From assembly GCF_000383615.1 (NCBI RefSeq), contig NZ_KB911600.1, positions 1 to 64,000 of the forward strand: a DNA stretch of 64,000 nt, read 5' to 3'. The translations under genes were made by a program, and so were the position numbers. Shown here in pieces: positions 7,401 to 16,377 of the stretch (the first letter of the stretch is position 1; each line of letters starts with the position of its first letter). The notes beneath the pieces are model-generated. The model worked only from the letters and a program-made list of their open reading frames with translations. It had not been told where the DNA came from and ran no database searches. The DNA comes from Streptomyces canus 299MFChir4.1. GTDB taxonomy: Bacteria > Actinomycetota > Actinomycetes > Streptomycetales > Streptomycetaceae.

Positions 7401-9932
7401 GGCGACCTGACCAAGAAGATCGACATCGACGCGCGCGGCGAGATCCTGGAGCTGAAGACAACCATCAACACGATGGTCGACCAGCTGTCGTCCTTCGCCG
7501 AGGAGGTCACCCGGGTCGCCCGCGAGGTGGGTACCGAAGGACAGCTCGGCGGCCAGGCACGCGTGCGTGACGTCGACGGCACCTGGCGGGACCTGACCGA
7601 GTCCGTGAACGAAATGGCAGGAAACCTTACTCGGCAGGTCCGCGCCATCGCGCGCGTGGCGACCGCGGTGACCCGGGGCGACCTGAACCTGAAGATCGAC
7701 GTGGACGCGTCCGGTGAGATCCAGGAGCTCCAGGACTACATCAACAAGATGATCGCCAACCTGCGCGACACCACGATCGCCAACAAGGAGCAGGACTGGC
7801 TCAAGGGCAACCTGGCCCGTATCTCGGCGCTCATGCAGGGCCGCCGGGACCTGGAGGACGTGGCCTCGCTGATCATGAGCGAGCTGACACCGGTGGTGAC
7901 CGCGCAGCACGGCGCGTTCTTCGTCGCGATGCCGCTCCTGGACGGCAAGGACATGAGCGCCGAGGCGGAGGAGCAGTACGAGCTGCGGATGCTCGGGTCG
8001 TACGGCTACTCGATGGGCTCCATGCCGACGTCGTTCCGGCCGGGGGAGGCGCTGATCGGGACGGCGGCCGAGGAGAAGCGCACGATCCTGGTGGAGAACG
8101 CGCCCAGTGGCTATCTGAAGATCTCCTCCGGTCTCGGAGAGGCGCCGCCCGCGCAAGTGATCGTCCTCCCGGTGCTGTTCGAGGGCAAGGTGCTCGGTGT
8201 CATCGAGCTCGCGTCCTTCACACCCTTCACGCAGATCCAGAAGGATTTCCTCAACCAGATCGCCGAGATGATCGCGACCAGCGTCAACACCATCTCCGTC
8301 AACACCAAGACGGAGGTGCTGCTGAAGCAGTCGCAGGAGCTGACCGAGCAACTGCGGGAGCGGTCGGCCGAGTTGGAGAACCGGCAGAAGGCCCTCCAGG
8401 CGTCCAACGCCGAGCTGGAGGAGAAGGCCGAGCTGCTGGCCCAGCAGAACCGCGACATCGAGGTCAAGAACACCGAGATCGAGGAGGCGCGGCAGGTCCT
8501 GGAGGAACGCGCCGAGCAGCTCGCCGTGTCGATGCGCTACAAGAGCGAGTTCCTGGCCAACATGTCGCACGAGCTGCGGACGCCGCTGAACTCGCTGCTG
8601 ATCCTCGCCAAGCTGCTCGCCGACAACGCGGACTCCAACCTCACCCCCAAGCAGGTCGAGTTCGCCGAGACCATCCATGGCGCGGGGTCCGACCTGCTCC
8701 AGCTGATCAACGACATCCTCGACCTGTCGAAGGTCGAGGCGGGCAAGATGGACGTCTCACCGACGCGTATCGCGCTCGTGCAGCTCGTGGACTACGTGGA
8801 GGCCACCTTCCGTCCGCTGACCGCGGAGAAGGGCCTGGACCTGTCCGTACGGGTCTCGCCCGAGCTGCCCGCCACCCTGCACACCGATGAACAGCGTTTG
8901 CTCCAGGTGCTGCGGAACCTGCTGTCCAACGCGGTGAAGTTCACCGACTCCGGGGCCGTCGAGCTGGTCATCCGGCCCGCCGGGCGGGATGTGCCGGTGG
9001 CGATCCGGGAGCAGTTGCTGGAGGCCGGTTCGCTGCGTGACCCGGGTGCCGACCTGATCGCGTTCTCGGTGACCGACACCGGTATCGGCATCGCGGCCAG
9101 CAAGATGCGGGTGATCTTCGAGGCCTTCAAGCAGGCCGACGGCACGACCAGCCGCAAGTACGGCGGCACGGGCCTCGGTCTGTCGATCTCGCGGGAGATC
9201 GCACAACTGCTCGGCGGCGAGATCCACGCGCAGAGCGAGCCGGGACGCGGATCGACGTTCACGCTGTATTTGCCGCTGCACCCCAGCGAACTGCCGCCGC
9301 AGGGATATCAGCAGTCCATGCCCGCCCTGGAGGCCGGCGACCTGGTGGCGTCCACGTCGGAAAACGGGAGGGCCGGGGTCGAGGTCGAGACGCCGGCCGA
9401 GGTGAGGTCGTACCAGGAGACGCAGAACGGGGCCGCGGCGCTCTTCAGGCGCCGTCGCAGGACCGCACCGTCCCTCGAACAGCGGATCGGGCAGCCGGAC
9501 CAGTGGTCGGCGGTGGAGCACCAGTCCGCGCCGCAGCCGCGCCGGGGCATCCGGTTCGGCGGGGAGAAGGTGCTGATCGTCGACGACGACATCCGCAACG
9601 TCTTCGCGCTCACCAGCGTCCTCGAACAGCACGGACTCTCGGTCCTCTACGCGGAGAACGGCCGTGAGGGCATCGAGGTGCTGGAGCAGCACGAGGACGT
9701 GGCGGTCGTCCTGATGGACATCATGATGCCCGAGATGGACGGGTACGCGACGACCAACGCGATCCGCAGGATGCCGCAGTTCGCCGGGCTCCCGATCATC
9801 GCGCTGACCGCCAAGGCGATGAAGGGCGACCGGGAGAAGGCGATCGAGTCGGGCGCCTCCGACTACGTGACCAAGCCGGTCGATCCCGATCATCTGCTGT
9901 CGGTGATGGAACAGTGGATGCGGGGGGAGTGA
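4461..9932 (+). CDS. osaA: OsaA-like hybrid sensor histidine kinase with a tandem HAMP array
   Basis: An 1823-residue protein with no visible membrane segment. Residues about 35-1110 are roughly twelve HAMP-like modules of about 92 residues; ten repeats carry the signature LGGQA...GxW(K/R)DLT, and most carry (V/I)TTAVAxGDLSxK. A GAF domain follows (about 1110-1270), then a coiled coil. The HisKA box is NMSHELRTPLNS with phospho-acceptor His1370. The HATPase has NLLSNAVKFT and GGTGLGLSIS. The C-terminal receiver has acceptor Asp1753 (VVLMDIMMPEMDG). The architecture resembles fungal group III osmosensing hybrid kinases and S. coelicolor OsaA. The GTG start at 4461 follows GGGAGGGA. osaB lies downstream after a 244-bp gap. 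High repeat identity makes this gene prone to recombination or assembly error. Confidence 0.93.
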   Translation: MESGAATRGTRTRAKSGQSPSGQRKPRGGTTAVDTAALDRLMSALVSMRDGNFRKRLTVSGDGVMSEIAAVFNEVADRNLHLTGELSRVRRMVGREGKLTERLETGACEGSWASAIDASNALVDDLVRPVSEVGRVLSAVAEGDLSPRMELRTQAPDGTGHPLRGEFLKVGRTVNNLVDQLSTFTDEVTRVASEVGTEGKLGGQARVRGMSGSWKDLTESVNTMAYRLTAQVRDIALVTTAVAKGDLSRKVTVHVAGEMLELKNTVNTMVDQLSSFSSEVTRVAREVGVEGELGGQAQVPGVAGVWKDLTDSVNLMAGNLTAQVRGIAQVTTAVASGDLSQKVTVSARGEVAQLADTINQMTETLRIFADEVTRVANEVGAEGQLGGQANVPGAAGTWKDLTDSVNTVFRNLTTQVRDIAAVTTAVANGDLSQKVTVDVAGEMLELKNTVNGMVDQLSAFGAEVTRVAREIGVEGELGGQAQVPGAAGTWKDLTDSVNTAFRNLTGQVRNIAQVTTAVANGDLSQKVTVDVSGEMLQLKNTVNTMVDQLSAFADQVTRMARDVGTEGRLGGQAVVPGVSGTWKELTDSVNFMGGNLTSQVRQIAQVTTAVARGDLSQKIDVDARGEILELKNTINTMVDQLSAFADQVTRVAREVGTEGRLGGQAQVPGVAGVWRDLTDSVNGMAGNLTAQVRNIAQVATAVARGDLSQKIDVDARGEILELKNTLNTMVDQLSSFADQVTRVAREVGTEGILGGQAEVQGVSGTWKDLTQSVNFMANNLTIQVRNIAEVTTAVAKGDLSKKITVDAKGEILELVTTVNTMVDQLSSFAEQVTRVAREVGTEGQLGGQARVPGVTGIWKDLSDNVNLMANNLTMQVRNISQVANAVANGDLTRTVTIEARGEVAQLADTFNTMVKTLSSFADQVTKVAREVGTDGILGGQARVPGVAGTWKDLTESVNQMASNLTGQVRNIAMVTTAIAKGDLTKKIDIDARGEILELKTTINTMVDQLSSFAEEVTRVAREVGTEGQLGGQARVRDVDGTWRDLTESVNEMAGNLTRQVRAIARVATAVTRGDLNLKIDVDASGEIQELQDYINKMIANLRDTTIANKEQDWLKGNLARISALMQGRRDLEDVASLIMSELTPVVTAQHGAFFVAMPLLDGKDMSAEAEEQYELRMLGSYGYSMGSMPTSFRPGEALIGTAAEEKRTILVENAPSGYLKISSGLGEAPPAQVIVLPVLFEGKVLGVIELASFTPFTQIQKDFLNQIAEMIATSVNTISVNTKTEVLLKQSQELTEQLRERSAELENRQKALQASNAELEEKAELLAQQNRDIEVKNTEIEEARQVLEERAEQLAVSMRYKSEFLANMSHELRTPLNSLLILAKLLADNADSNLTPKQVEFAETIHGAGSDLLQLINDILDLSKVEAGKMDVSPTRIALVQLVDYVEATFRPLTAEKGLDLSVRVSPELPATLHTDEQRLLQVLRNLLSNAVKFTDSGAVELVIRPAGRDVPVAIREQLLEAGSLRDPGADLIAFSVTDTGIGIAASKMRVIFEAFKQADGTTSRKYGGTGLGLSISREIAQLLGGEIHAQSEPGRGSTFTLYLPLHPSELPPQGYQQSMPALEAGDLVASTSENGRAGVEVETPAEVRSYQETQNGAAALFRRRRRTAPSLEQRIGQPDQWSAVEHQSAPQPRRGIRFGGEKVLIVDDDIRNVFALTSVLEQHGLSVLYAENGREGIEVLEQHEDVAVVLMDIMMPEMDGYATTNAIRRMPQFAGLPIIALTAKAMKGDREKAIESGASDYVTKPVDPDHLLSVMEQWMRGE

Positions 9933-10176
9933 TGGGAATCGGTGGAGTTCACGCGGAGTTGCTGACTGAGTGTGCCCGACGCCGTGTAGAAGTACGGGAT
10001 TCGGGGAACCTTCTGGTCTCCCGCTACGTTTCTGCTACGTGCACAGTGACATCACGGTGACAGGGTGTGGCGACAGACAGGGTGCGGCTACGATGACCGG
10101 CACAAGGACGGGCGGCGAAAGGGAGTCGTCCCCAGGGGCGGCACCCGGTGCACATCCGGGGCGAGGAGGGCGGGCC

Positions 10177-10863
10177 ATGGTGCAGAAGGCCAAGATCCTC
10201 CTGGTCGATGACCGGCCGGAGAATCTGCTGGCGCTGGAGGCCATCCTCTCCGCGCTCGATCAGACACTGGTGCGGGCATCGTCCGGGGAGGAAGCGCTCA
10301 AGGCGCTGCTCACGGACGACTTCGCGGTGATTCTGCTGGACGTCCAGATGCCTGGCATGGACGGTTTCGAGACCGCTGCGCACATCAAACGGCGGGAGCG
10401 GACCCGGGACATCCCGATCATCTTCCTCACCGCCATCAACCACGGGCCGCATCACACCTTCCGGGGGTACGCGGCGGGTGCGGTGGACTACATCTCCAAG
10501 CCGTTCGACCCGTGGGTGCTGCGCGCGAAGGTCTCGGTGTTCGTCGAGCTCTACATGAAGAACTGCCAGCTGCGGGAGCAGGCGGCGCTGCTGCGGCTCC
10601 AGTTGGAGGGCGGCGGCGCAGGCAAGGCGGCGATCGGGGACGCGAAGGAGCCGGCGGGTCTGCTCGCCGAGCTGTCCGCGCGGCTCGCCGCGGTCGAGGA
10701 GCAGGCCGAGGCGCTCTCCAAGCAGTTGGACGACGAGTCCGCGGACGCGGCCGCGGTGGCCACGGCCGCCCATCTCGAACGCAAACTCACGGGGTTGCGG
10801 CGGGCGCTGGACGCCCTGGAGCCGGGCACCGGGAGTTCCCCGTCGGTCCCCTCGCAGAACTGA
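10177..10863 (+). CDS. osaB: OsaB-like response regulator
   Basis: A 228-residue protein. An N-terminal receiver domain has acidic pocket residues (LLVDDRPENLLALEAIL), phospho-acceptor Asp55 (VILLDVQMPGMDG) and a conserved Lys (YISKPFDPWVLRAK). The C-terminal half is a coiled coil (QLREQAALLRLQLE, LAELSARLAAVEEQAEALSKQL) with no DNA-binding domain, so output is probably through protein contact. The ATG at 10177 has GAGGAGGG 6-7 nt upstream. The position after osaA matches Streptomyces OsaB, known to be needed for osmoadaptation and aerial growth under osmotic stress. A -10-like TACGAT at 10089 suggests it could also have its own promoter in the 244-bp gap. Confidence 0.92.
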   Translation: MVQKAKILLVDDRPENLLALEAILSALDQTLVRASSGEEALKALLTDDFAVILLDVQMPGMDGFETAAHIKRRERTRDIPIIFLTAINHGPHHTFRGYAAGAVDYISKPFDPWVLRAKVSVFVELYMKNCQLREQAALLRLQLEGGGAGKAAIGDAKEPAGLLAELSARLAAVEEQAEALSKQLDDESADAAAVATAAHLERKLTGLRRALDALEPGTGSSPSVPSQN

Positions 10864-10981
10864 CGCTCGCCGAGGGAGCCCTTGAGCCCGCGTCAGTTCG
10901 GCACCCCACCAGAAGCGACACGAACGGGTGAAGCAGCGGGCACACGTGTCCGCGGTCGTCTCCACCGGTAACCTCACACTC

Positions 10982-13705
10982 ATGGCCTCACGTCCCTCCG
11001 CAGCCAAGAAGCAGCCCGCCAAGAAGGCTGCCGCTCCCGCGAAGGGGCCGGCGAGGAAGGCGCCTGCGAAGAAAGCACCGGCGAAGAAGGCGCCCGCCAG
11101 GAAGGCCGCGGCGAAAAAGGCCGCGCCGCCGAGGCCGGCGCCCAGCCCGACCGGAGGTGTTCTCCGGCTCATCCGCGCCCTCTGGCTCGGCGTCGCCCAT
11201 GCGGTGGGCGCGGTGTTCCGGGGGATAGGGCAGGGTGCGAAGAACCTCGACCCCGCGCACCGGAAGGACGGCGTGGCACTCCTGCTGCTCGGCCTCGGCC
11301 TGATCGTGGCCGCCGGTACCTGGTCGAACCTGCGCGGGCCCGTCGGCGACCTCGTCGAGATCATCGTGACCGGCGCCTTCGGCCGGCTCGACCTGCTCGT
11401 GCCGATACTGCTCGGGGTCATCGCCGTACGGTTCATCCGCCACCCCGAGCAGCCCGAGGCCAACGGCCGGATCGTGATCGGCCTGTCGGCGCTCGTCATC
11501 GGCGTCCTCGGTCAGGTCCACATCGCCTGCGGCGCACCGGCCCGCAGCGACGGCATGCAGGCGATAAGGGACGCCGGCGGCCTCATCGGCTGGGGAGCGG
11601 CGACCCCGCTGACGTACACCATGGGCGAGGTCCTCGCCGTACCGCTGCTCGTGCTGCTGACGGTCTTCGGGCTGCTCGTCGTCACGGCCACGCCGGTCAA
11701 CGCCATTCCGCGACGGCTGCGGGAGCTCGGTGTGCGGCTCGGGATCCTCCCAGACCCGGCGGAGGACGAGTTCGGCGAGGACGACGAGCGCTACGACGAG
11801 CAGTGGCGCGAGGCGCTGCCCGCGCGCGGACGCAAGCGAGGTCCCGCGCCCGAGTCGTACGACCCCGACGGAGCGGAGCAGGAGGCCCTCTCGCAGCGCC
11901 GCGGGCGCCCCCGGCGCTCCGCTGTGCCGCAGCCCGCGATGGACCGGCGGATGGACGCCGTGGACATCGCCGCGGCCGCCGCCGCCGATCTGGACGGCGT
12001 CGTCATGCACGGCCTGCCGCCCTCGCCGCTGGTCGCCGACCTCACCCAGGGCGTCAGCGTGGGCGACCGGGTGGAGACGACCCCGGTACCCACTCCGGTC
12101 CCGGCCGCGCGGCCCAAGCAGGAGGCGCGTCCGAAGCAGGAGAAGCTCAAGGTCGAGGTCGCCGACCTCACCAAGCCCGCTCCCGAGGCTCCGAGCGAGC
12201 TGCCCCCGCGCGCGGAGCAGCTCCAGCTGTCAGGCGACGTCACCTACGCGCTGCCCTCCCTCGACCTCCTGGAGCGCGGTGGCCCGGGCAAGGCGCGCAG
12301 TGCGGCCAACGACGCCATAGTCGCCTCGCTGACGACCGTCTTCACGGAGTTCAAGGTCGACGCCGCCGTCACCGGCTTCACGCGCGGACCGACGGTCACG
12401 CGCTACGAGGTCGAGCTCGGGCCCGCCGTGAAGGTCGAGCGGATCACCGCGCTGGCCAAGAACATCGCGTACGCCGTCGCCAGTCCGGACGTGCGGATCA
12501 TCAGCCCGATCCCCGGCAAGTCCGCGGTCGGCATCGAGATCCCCAACACCGACCGGGAGATGGTCAACCTCGGTGACGTGCTGCGGCTCGCGGCGGCCGC
12601 CGAGGACGATCACCCCATGCTGGTCGCGCTGGGCAAGGACGTCGAGGGCGGCTATGTGATGGCCAACCTGGCGAAGATGCCGCACGTGCTCGTCGCCGGA
12701 GCCACCGGTTCCGGTAAGTCGTCGTGCATTAACTGCTTGATCACTTCCATCATGGTCCGCGCGACCCCCGAGGACGTGCGCATGGTCCTCGTGGACCCCA
12801 AGCGCGTGGAGCTGACGGCCTATGAGGGCATCCCGCACCTGATCACGCCGATCATCACCAACCCGAAGCGGGCCGCCGAGGCGCTCCAGTGGGTCGTACG
12901 GGAGATGGACCTCCGCTACGACGACCTGGCGGCCTACGGCTTCCGGCACATCGACGACTTCAATGAGGCCATCAGGAACGGCAAGGTCAAACTGCCCGAG
13001 GGCAGCGAGCGCGAGCTCCAGCCGTACCCGTATCTGCTGGTGATCGTCGACGAGCTCGCCGACCTGATGATGGTCGCCCCGCGGGACGTCGAGGACGCGA
13101 TCGTGCGGATCACGCAGCTCGCGCGCGCGGCCGGCATCCACCTGGTGCTCGCCACCCAGCGGCCGTCGGTGGACGTCGTCACCGGTCTGATCAAGGCGAA
13201 CGTGCCCTCGCGGCTCGCCTTCGCCACGTCCTCGCTCGCCGACTCCCGGGTCATCCTCGACCAGCCGGGTGCCGAGAAGCTGATCGGCAAGGGCGACGGG
13301 CTGTTCCTGCCGATGGGTGCCAACAAGCCCACCCGTATGCAGGGTGCCTTCGTGACCGAGGAAGAGGTCGCGGCGATCGTCCAGCACTGCAAGGACCAGA
13401 TGGCGCCGGTCTTCCGGGACGACGTCGTCGTGGGCACCAAGCAGAAGAAGGAGATCGACGAGGAGATCGGCGACGACCTCGACCTGCTGTGCCAGGCGGC
13501 CGAGCTGGTCGTCTCCACGCAGTTCGGCTCGACCTCCATGCTCCAGCGCAAGCTGCGGGTCGGGTTCGCGAAGGCGGGCCGGCTGATGGACCTGATGGAG
13601 TCCCGGGGCATCGTCGGACCCAGCGAGGGCTCCAAGGCTCGTGATGTTCTTGTGAAGGCTGACGAACTCGACGGCGTGCTCGCGGTGATCCGCGGGGAGG
13701 CTTAG
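10982..13705 (+). CDS. ftsK: DNA translocase FtsK/SpoIIIE
   Basis: A 907-residue septal DNA pump that moves chromosomes through closing sporulation septa. The N-terminus is a Lys/Ala/Pro-rich basic tail (about residues 1-60). About four membrane segments follow (residues 95-260), then an acidic/Pro-rich linker. The motor domain has Walker A GATGSGKS (573-580) and Walker B LLVIVDELADLMM. The C-terminal winged-helix gamma domain is seen at QFGSTSMLQRKLRVGFAKAGRLMDLME. The ATG at 10982 lacks a ribosome binding site, but TAACCT at 10969-10974 would place a transcript start at or next to the ATG, suggesting a leaderless message. A GTG at 10928 is a less likely alternative. Family and position (after osaB) agree with Streptomyces SpoIIIE/FtsK. 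Confidence 0.95.
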   Translation: MASRPSAAKKQPAKKAAAPAKGPARKAPAKKAPAKKAPARKAAAKKAAPPRPAPSPTGGVLRLIRALWLGVAHAVGAVFRGIGQGAKNLDPAHRKDGVALLLLGLGLIVAAGTWSNLRGPVGDLVEIIVTGAFGRLDLLVPILLGVIAVRFIRHPEQPEANGRIVIGLSALVIGVLGQVHIACGAPARSDGMQAIRDAGGLIGWGAATPLTYTMGEVLAVPLLVLLTVFGLLVVTATPVNAIPRRLRELGVRLGILPDPAEDEFGEDDERYDEQWREALPARGRKRGPAPESYDPDGAEQEALSQRRGRPRRSAVPQPAMDRRMDAVDIAAAAAADLDGVVMHGLPPSPLVADLTQGVSVGDRVETTPVPTPVPAARPKQEARPKQEKLKVEVADLTKPAPEAPSELPPRAEQLQLSGDVTYALPSLDLLERGGPGKARSAANDAIVASLTTVFTEFKVDAAVTGFTRGPTVTRYEVELGPAVKVERITALAKNIAYAVASPDVRIISPIPGKSAVGIEIPNTDREMVNLGDVLRLAAAAEDDHPMLVALGKDVEGGYVMANLAKMPHVLVAGATGSGKSSCINCLITSIMVRATPEDVRMVLVDPKRVELTAYEGIPHLITPIITNPKRAAEALQWVVREMDLRYDDLAAYGFRHIDDFNEAIRNGKVKLPEGSERELQPYPYLLVIVDELADLMMVAPRDVEDAIVRITQLARAAGIHLVLATQRPSVDVVTGLIKANVPSRLAFATSSLADSRVILDQPGAEKLIGKGDGLFLPMGANKPTRMQGAFVTEEEVAAIVQHCKDQMAPVFRDDVVVGTKQKKEIDEEIGDDLDLLCQAAELVVSTQFGSTSMLQRKLRVGFAKAGRLMDLMESRGIVGPSEGSKARDVLVKADELDGVLAVIRGEA

Positions 13706-13877
13706 AGGGAGCCCGACGCGGGTGCGGCCACCGATGTTCGATCGTGACTCACCCGTAAGGGATCATTGAGCAACCGTTTCCCTTCGGCGTACGTCAAGTT
13801 GAGGGAAGCGAAAAGCTTGCTGCCCCACCATCGGCGTGTTCGGCCATTCCGATGGCGTACAAAGTCCCACCGCCCGG

Positions 13878-13908
13878 TTGCCCCACCCTTTCGCACCCCC
13901 CCTAGACT
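13878..13908 (+). promoter_or_regulatory. Putative promoter for HTH/RodZ-like gene
   Basis: TTGCCC (13878-13883), a 19-nt spacer and TAGACT (13903-13908), a good vegetative-type -10. It lies about 40 nt before the chosen start of the HTH gene. This is called by eye only. Confidence 0.5.
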
Positions 13909-13950
13909 GAACCTCCAGCACAGGTGGCTAAACGCTCGAAAGGCGCCCCC

Positions 13951-14787
13951 GTGTCCATCGGCAACTCCCCTGAAGACGAGCGTCCGTTCGAAGACGACCC
14001 GCAGGAAGCCCACCTCTCCGTCGGCCACGCCCTGAAACAGGCGCGGATCGCGGCCGGGCTGACCGTCGACGACGTCAGCAACGCCACCAGGGTTCGCATC
14101 GCCATCGTGCACGCCATCGAGGCGGACGACTTCGCCCCCTGCGGTGGCGATGTGTACGCCCGGGGCCACATCCGGACCCTGGCCAAGGCCGTCCATCTGG
14201 ACCCGGCCCCCCTTCTGGACCAGTACGCCGCCGATCACGGCGGCGGGCGTCCGGCCCCGACCCCGGCCGCCCCGCTGTTCGAGGCGGAACGCATCCGTCC
14301 CGAGCGGCGCGGACCGAACTGGACCGCGGCCATGGTCGCCGCGATCGTCGCCGTGGTCGGCTTCGTCGGGTTCACCGCCTTCAAGGGCGGCGACGACGGC
14401 GGGACGACACAGGTGGCCGACGGCACCACGCCCGCCACCAGCAAGTCCCCGACGCCCAAGTCCGACAAGACCCCCAAGGACACGAAGCCCACGCCGTCCG
14501 ACAGCGCCATCGCGGCAGCGCCCCAGGACAAGGTGACCGTGCAGGTCAGCGCCGCCGACGGCAAGAGCTGGATCCTCGCCAAGGACCACAACGGCCGGAC
14601 CCTCTTCGACGGACTGCTCAAGCAGGGCGACTCCAAGACCTTCCAGGACAGCGACAAGATCAACCTCGTCCTCGGTGACGCCGGAGCCATCCAGCTGTAC
14701 GTGAACGGCAAGAAGATCGACGACGACTGGCAGCCCGGCGCCGTGGAGCGCCTGACGTACACGAAGGGCGACCCTCAGGTCGGCTAG
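13951..14787 (+). CDS. RodZ-like helix-turn-helix membrane protein (DUF4115 C-terminus)
   Basis: A 278-residue protein with three parts. A Cro/C1-type HTH resembling that of RodZ occupies about residues 20-90 (LSVGHALKQARIAAGLTVDDVSNATRVR; YARGHIRTLAKAV). A single membrane segment lies at about 125-145 (AAMVAAIVAVVGFVGFTAF). A Thr/Pro/Lys-rich linker leads to an extracytoplasmic beta domain (VTVQVSAADGKSWILAKD ... INLVLGDAGAIQLYVNGKKI) typical of DUF4115. RodZ proteins link the cytoskeleton to wall synthesis; the specific role here is inferred. The GTG at 13951 was chosen for GAAAGG about 8-10 nt upstream. A GTG at 13924 is a possible longer start. Confidence 0.82.
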   Translation: MSIGNSPEDERPFEDDPQEAHLSVGHALKQARIAAGLTVDDVSNATRVRIAIVHAIEADDFAPCGGDVYARGHIRTLAKAVHLDPAPLLDQYAADHGGGRPAPTPAAPLFEAERIRPERRGPNWTAAMVAAIVAVVGFVGFTAFKGGDDGGTTQVADGTTPATSKSPTPKSDKTPKDTKPTPSDSAIAAAPQDKVTVQVSAADGKSWILAKDHNGRTLFDGLLKQGDSKTFQDSDKINLVLGDAGAIQLYVNGKKIDDDWQPGAVERLTYTKGDPQVG

Positions 14788-14809
14788 GCAGCTGTTGGGT
14801 TTCTCGCTC

Positions 14810-14843
14810 CGAAGGGGTTGGCCGGCATCGGCCAACCCCTTCG
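14810..14843 (+). terminator. Perfect 15-bp hairpin before rimO
   Basis: CGAAGGGGTTGGCCG (14810-14824), loop GCAT, then CGGCCAACCCCTTCG (14829-14843). There is no T-run, as is common in Streptomyces. It separates the HTH gene from rimO, whose ATG is 37 nt later. Confidence 0.8.
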
Positions 14844-14880
14844 ACGTGGGGTGTCAGTGGGACGAAGTAGTCTTGAGCCC

Positions 14881-16377
14881 ATGCCTGAACGCCGTACCGT
14901 CGCACTGGTCACTCTTGGCTGCGCCCGCAACGAGGTGGACTCGGAGGAGCTCGCAGGCCGTTTGGAGGCGGACGGCTGGGATCTCGTGGAGGACGCCGCG
15001 GACGCGGATGTCGCCGTCGTCAACACCTGTGGCTTCGTCGAGGCCGCCAAGAAGGACTCCGTCGACGCCCTCCTGGAGGCCAACGACCTCAAGGGGCACG
15101 GCAGAACCCAGGCCGTCGTGGCGGTGGGCTGCATGGCCGAGCGGTACGGCAAGGACCTCGCCGAGGCGCTGCCGGAAGCGGACGGGGTGCTCGGCTTCGA
15201 CGACTACGCCGACATCTCCGACCGGCTCCAGACCATCCTCAGCGGTGGCATCCACGCCGCCCACACCCCGCGCGACCGGCGCAAGCTGCTGCCGATCAGC
15301 CCGGCCGAACGGCAGGACTCGGCGGCGTCCGTCGCGCTGCCCGGACACGGCCCGGCCGCCGAGGCCCCCGAGGCGGCGCCCGCAGACCTTCCGGAGGGGC
15401 TCGCTCCGGCCTCCGGCCCCCGTGCGCCCCTGCGCCGCCGTCTGGATGGCTCCCCGGTCGCCTCGGTCAAGCTCGCCTCCGGCTGCGACCGGCGCTGCTC
15501 CTTCTGCGCCATCCCGTCCTTCCGCGGCTCCTTCATCTCCCGCCGCCCCTCGGACGTCCTCAACGAGACGCGCTGGCTGGCCGAGCAGGGCGTCAAGGAG
15601 ATCATGCTGGTCTCCGAGAACAACACCTCGTACGGCAAGGACCTCGGCGACATCCGCCTCCTGGAGTCCCTGCTGCCCGAACTCGCCGAGGTGGACGGCC
15701 TCGAGCGGGTGCGCGTCAGCTACCTGCAGCCCGCCGAGATGCGGCCCGGCCTGATCGACGTGCTCACCTCCACGCCCAAGGTCGTGCCCTACTTCGACCT
15801 GTCCTTCCAGCACTCCGCCCCCGGCGTGCTGCGCGCGATGCGCCGCTTCGGTGACACCGACCGCTTCCTGGAGCTCCTCGACACCATCCGGGGCAAGGCC
15901 CCCGAGGCCGGCGTGCGCTCCAACTTCATCGTGGGCTTCCCCGGCGAGACCGAGGCCGACCTCGCCGAGCTGGAGCGGTTCCTGAACGGCGCGCGACTGG
16001 ACGCCATCGGTGTCTTCGGGTACTCCGACGAGGAGGGCACCGAAGCGGCGACGTACGAGAACAAGCTGGACGAGGACGTCGTCGCGGAGCGGCTGGCCCA
16101 CATCTCCCGGCTCGCCGAGGAACTCGTCTCGCAGCGCGCCGAGGAGCGCGTCGGCGAGACCGTGCACGTGCTGGTCGAGTCCGTCGACGAGGAGGGCGTG
16201 TATGGCCGCGGCGCGCACCAGGCCCCCGAGACCGACGGCCAGGTGCTGCTCACGAGCGGCGAAGGTCTGAGTGTCGGTCGTATGGTCGAGGCGAAGGTGG
16301 TCGGTACGGAAGGTGTCGACCTGGTGGCCGAGCCGCTCGACGGCTCGCTCGCGTGTAGTGAGGAGGCGGGCAGATGA
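14881..16377 (+). CDS. rimO: Ribosomal protein S12 (Asp) methylthiotransferase RimO
   Basis: A 498-residue radical-SAM enzyme that adds a methylthio group to the conserved aspartate of ribosomal protein S12. The N-terminal UPF0004 domain has the three cluster cysteines Cys14 (TLGCARN), Cys50 (VNTCGF) and Cys84 (VGCMAE). The radical-SAM CxxxCxxC is Cys202, Cys206 and Cys209 (SGCDRRCSFCAIPSFRG). A C-terminal TRAM domain (VGETVHVLVES ... GRMVEAKVVG) follows. Compared with E. coli it has an extra Pro/Ala linker at about residues 130-190 before the SAM domain. It overlaps pgsA by four bases (ATGA). Confidence 0.95.
   Translation: MPERRTVALVTLGCARNEVDSEELAGRLEADGWDLVEDAADADVAVVNTCGFVEAAKKDSVDALLEANDLKGHGRTQAVVAVGCMAERYGKDLAEALPEADGVLGFDDYADISDRLQTILSGGIHAAHTPRDRRKLLPISPAERQDSAASVALPGHGPAAEAPEAAPADLPEGLAPASGPRAPLRRRLDGSPVASVKLASGCDRRCSFCAIPSFRGSFISRRPSDVLNETRWLAEQGVKEIMLVSENNTSYGKDLGDIRLLESLLPELAEVDGLERVRVSYLQPAEMRPGLIDVLTSTPKVVPYFDLSFQHSAPGVLRAMRRFGDTDRFLELLDTIRGKAPEAGVRSNFIVGFPGETEADLAELERFLNGARLDAIGVFGYSDEEGTEAATYENKLDEDVVAERLAHISRLAEELVSQRAEERVGETVHVLVESVDEEGVYGRGAHQAPETDGQVLLTSGEGLSVGRMVEAKVVGTEGVDLVAEPLDGSLACSEEAGR

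Noticed and set aside
4900..7760. CRISPR or satellite DNA array
   Set aside because: The periodic repeats of about 276 bp are coding HAMP modules in one frame, with codon-level divergence.
6582..8678. Minus-strand open frame of 698 codons inside osaA
   Set aside because: Mirror frame of the HAMP repeats, rich in His/Leu/Asp/Val repeats that are the reverse complement of the real protein.
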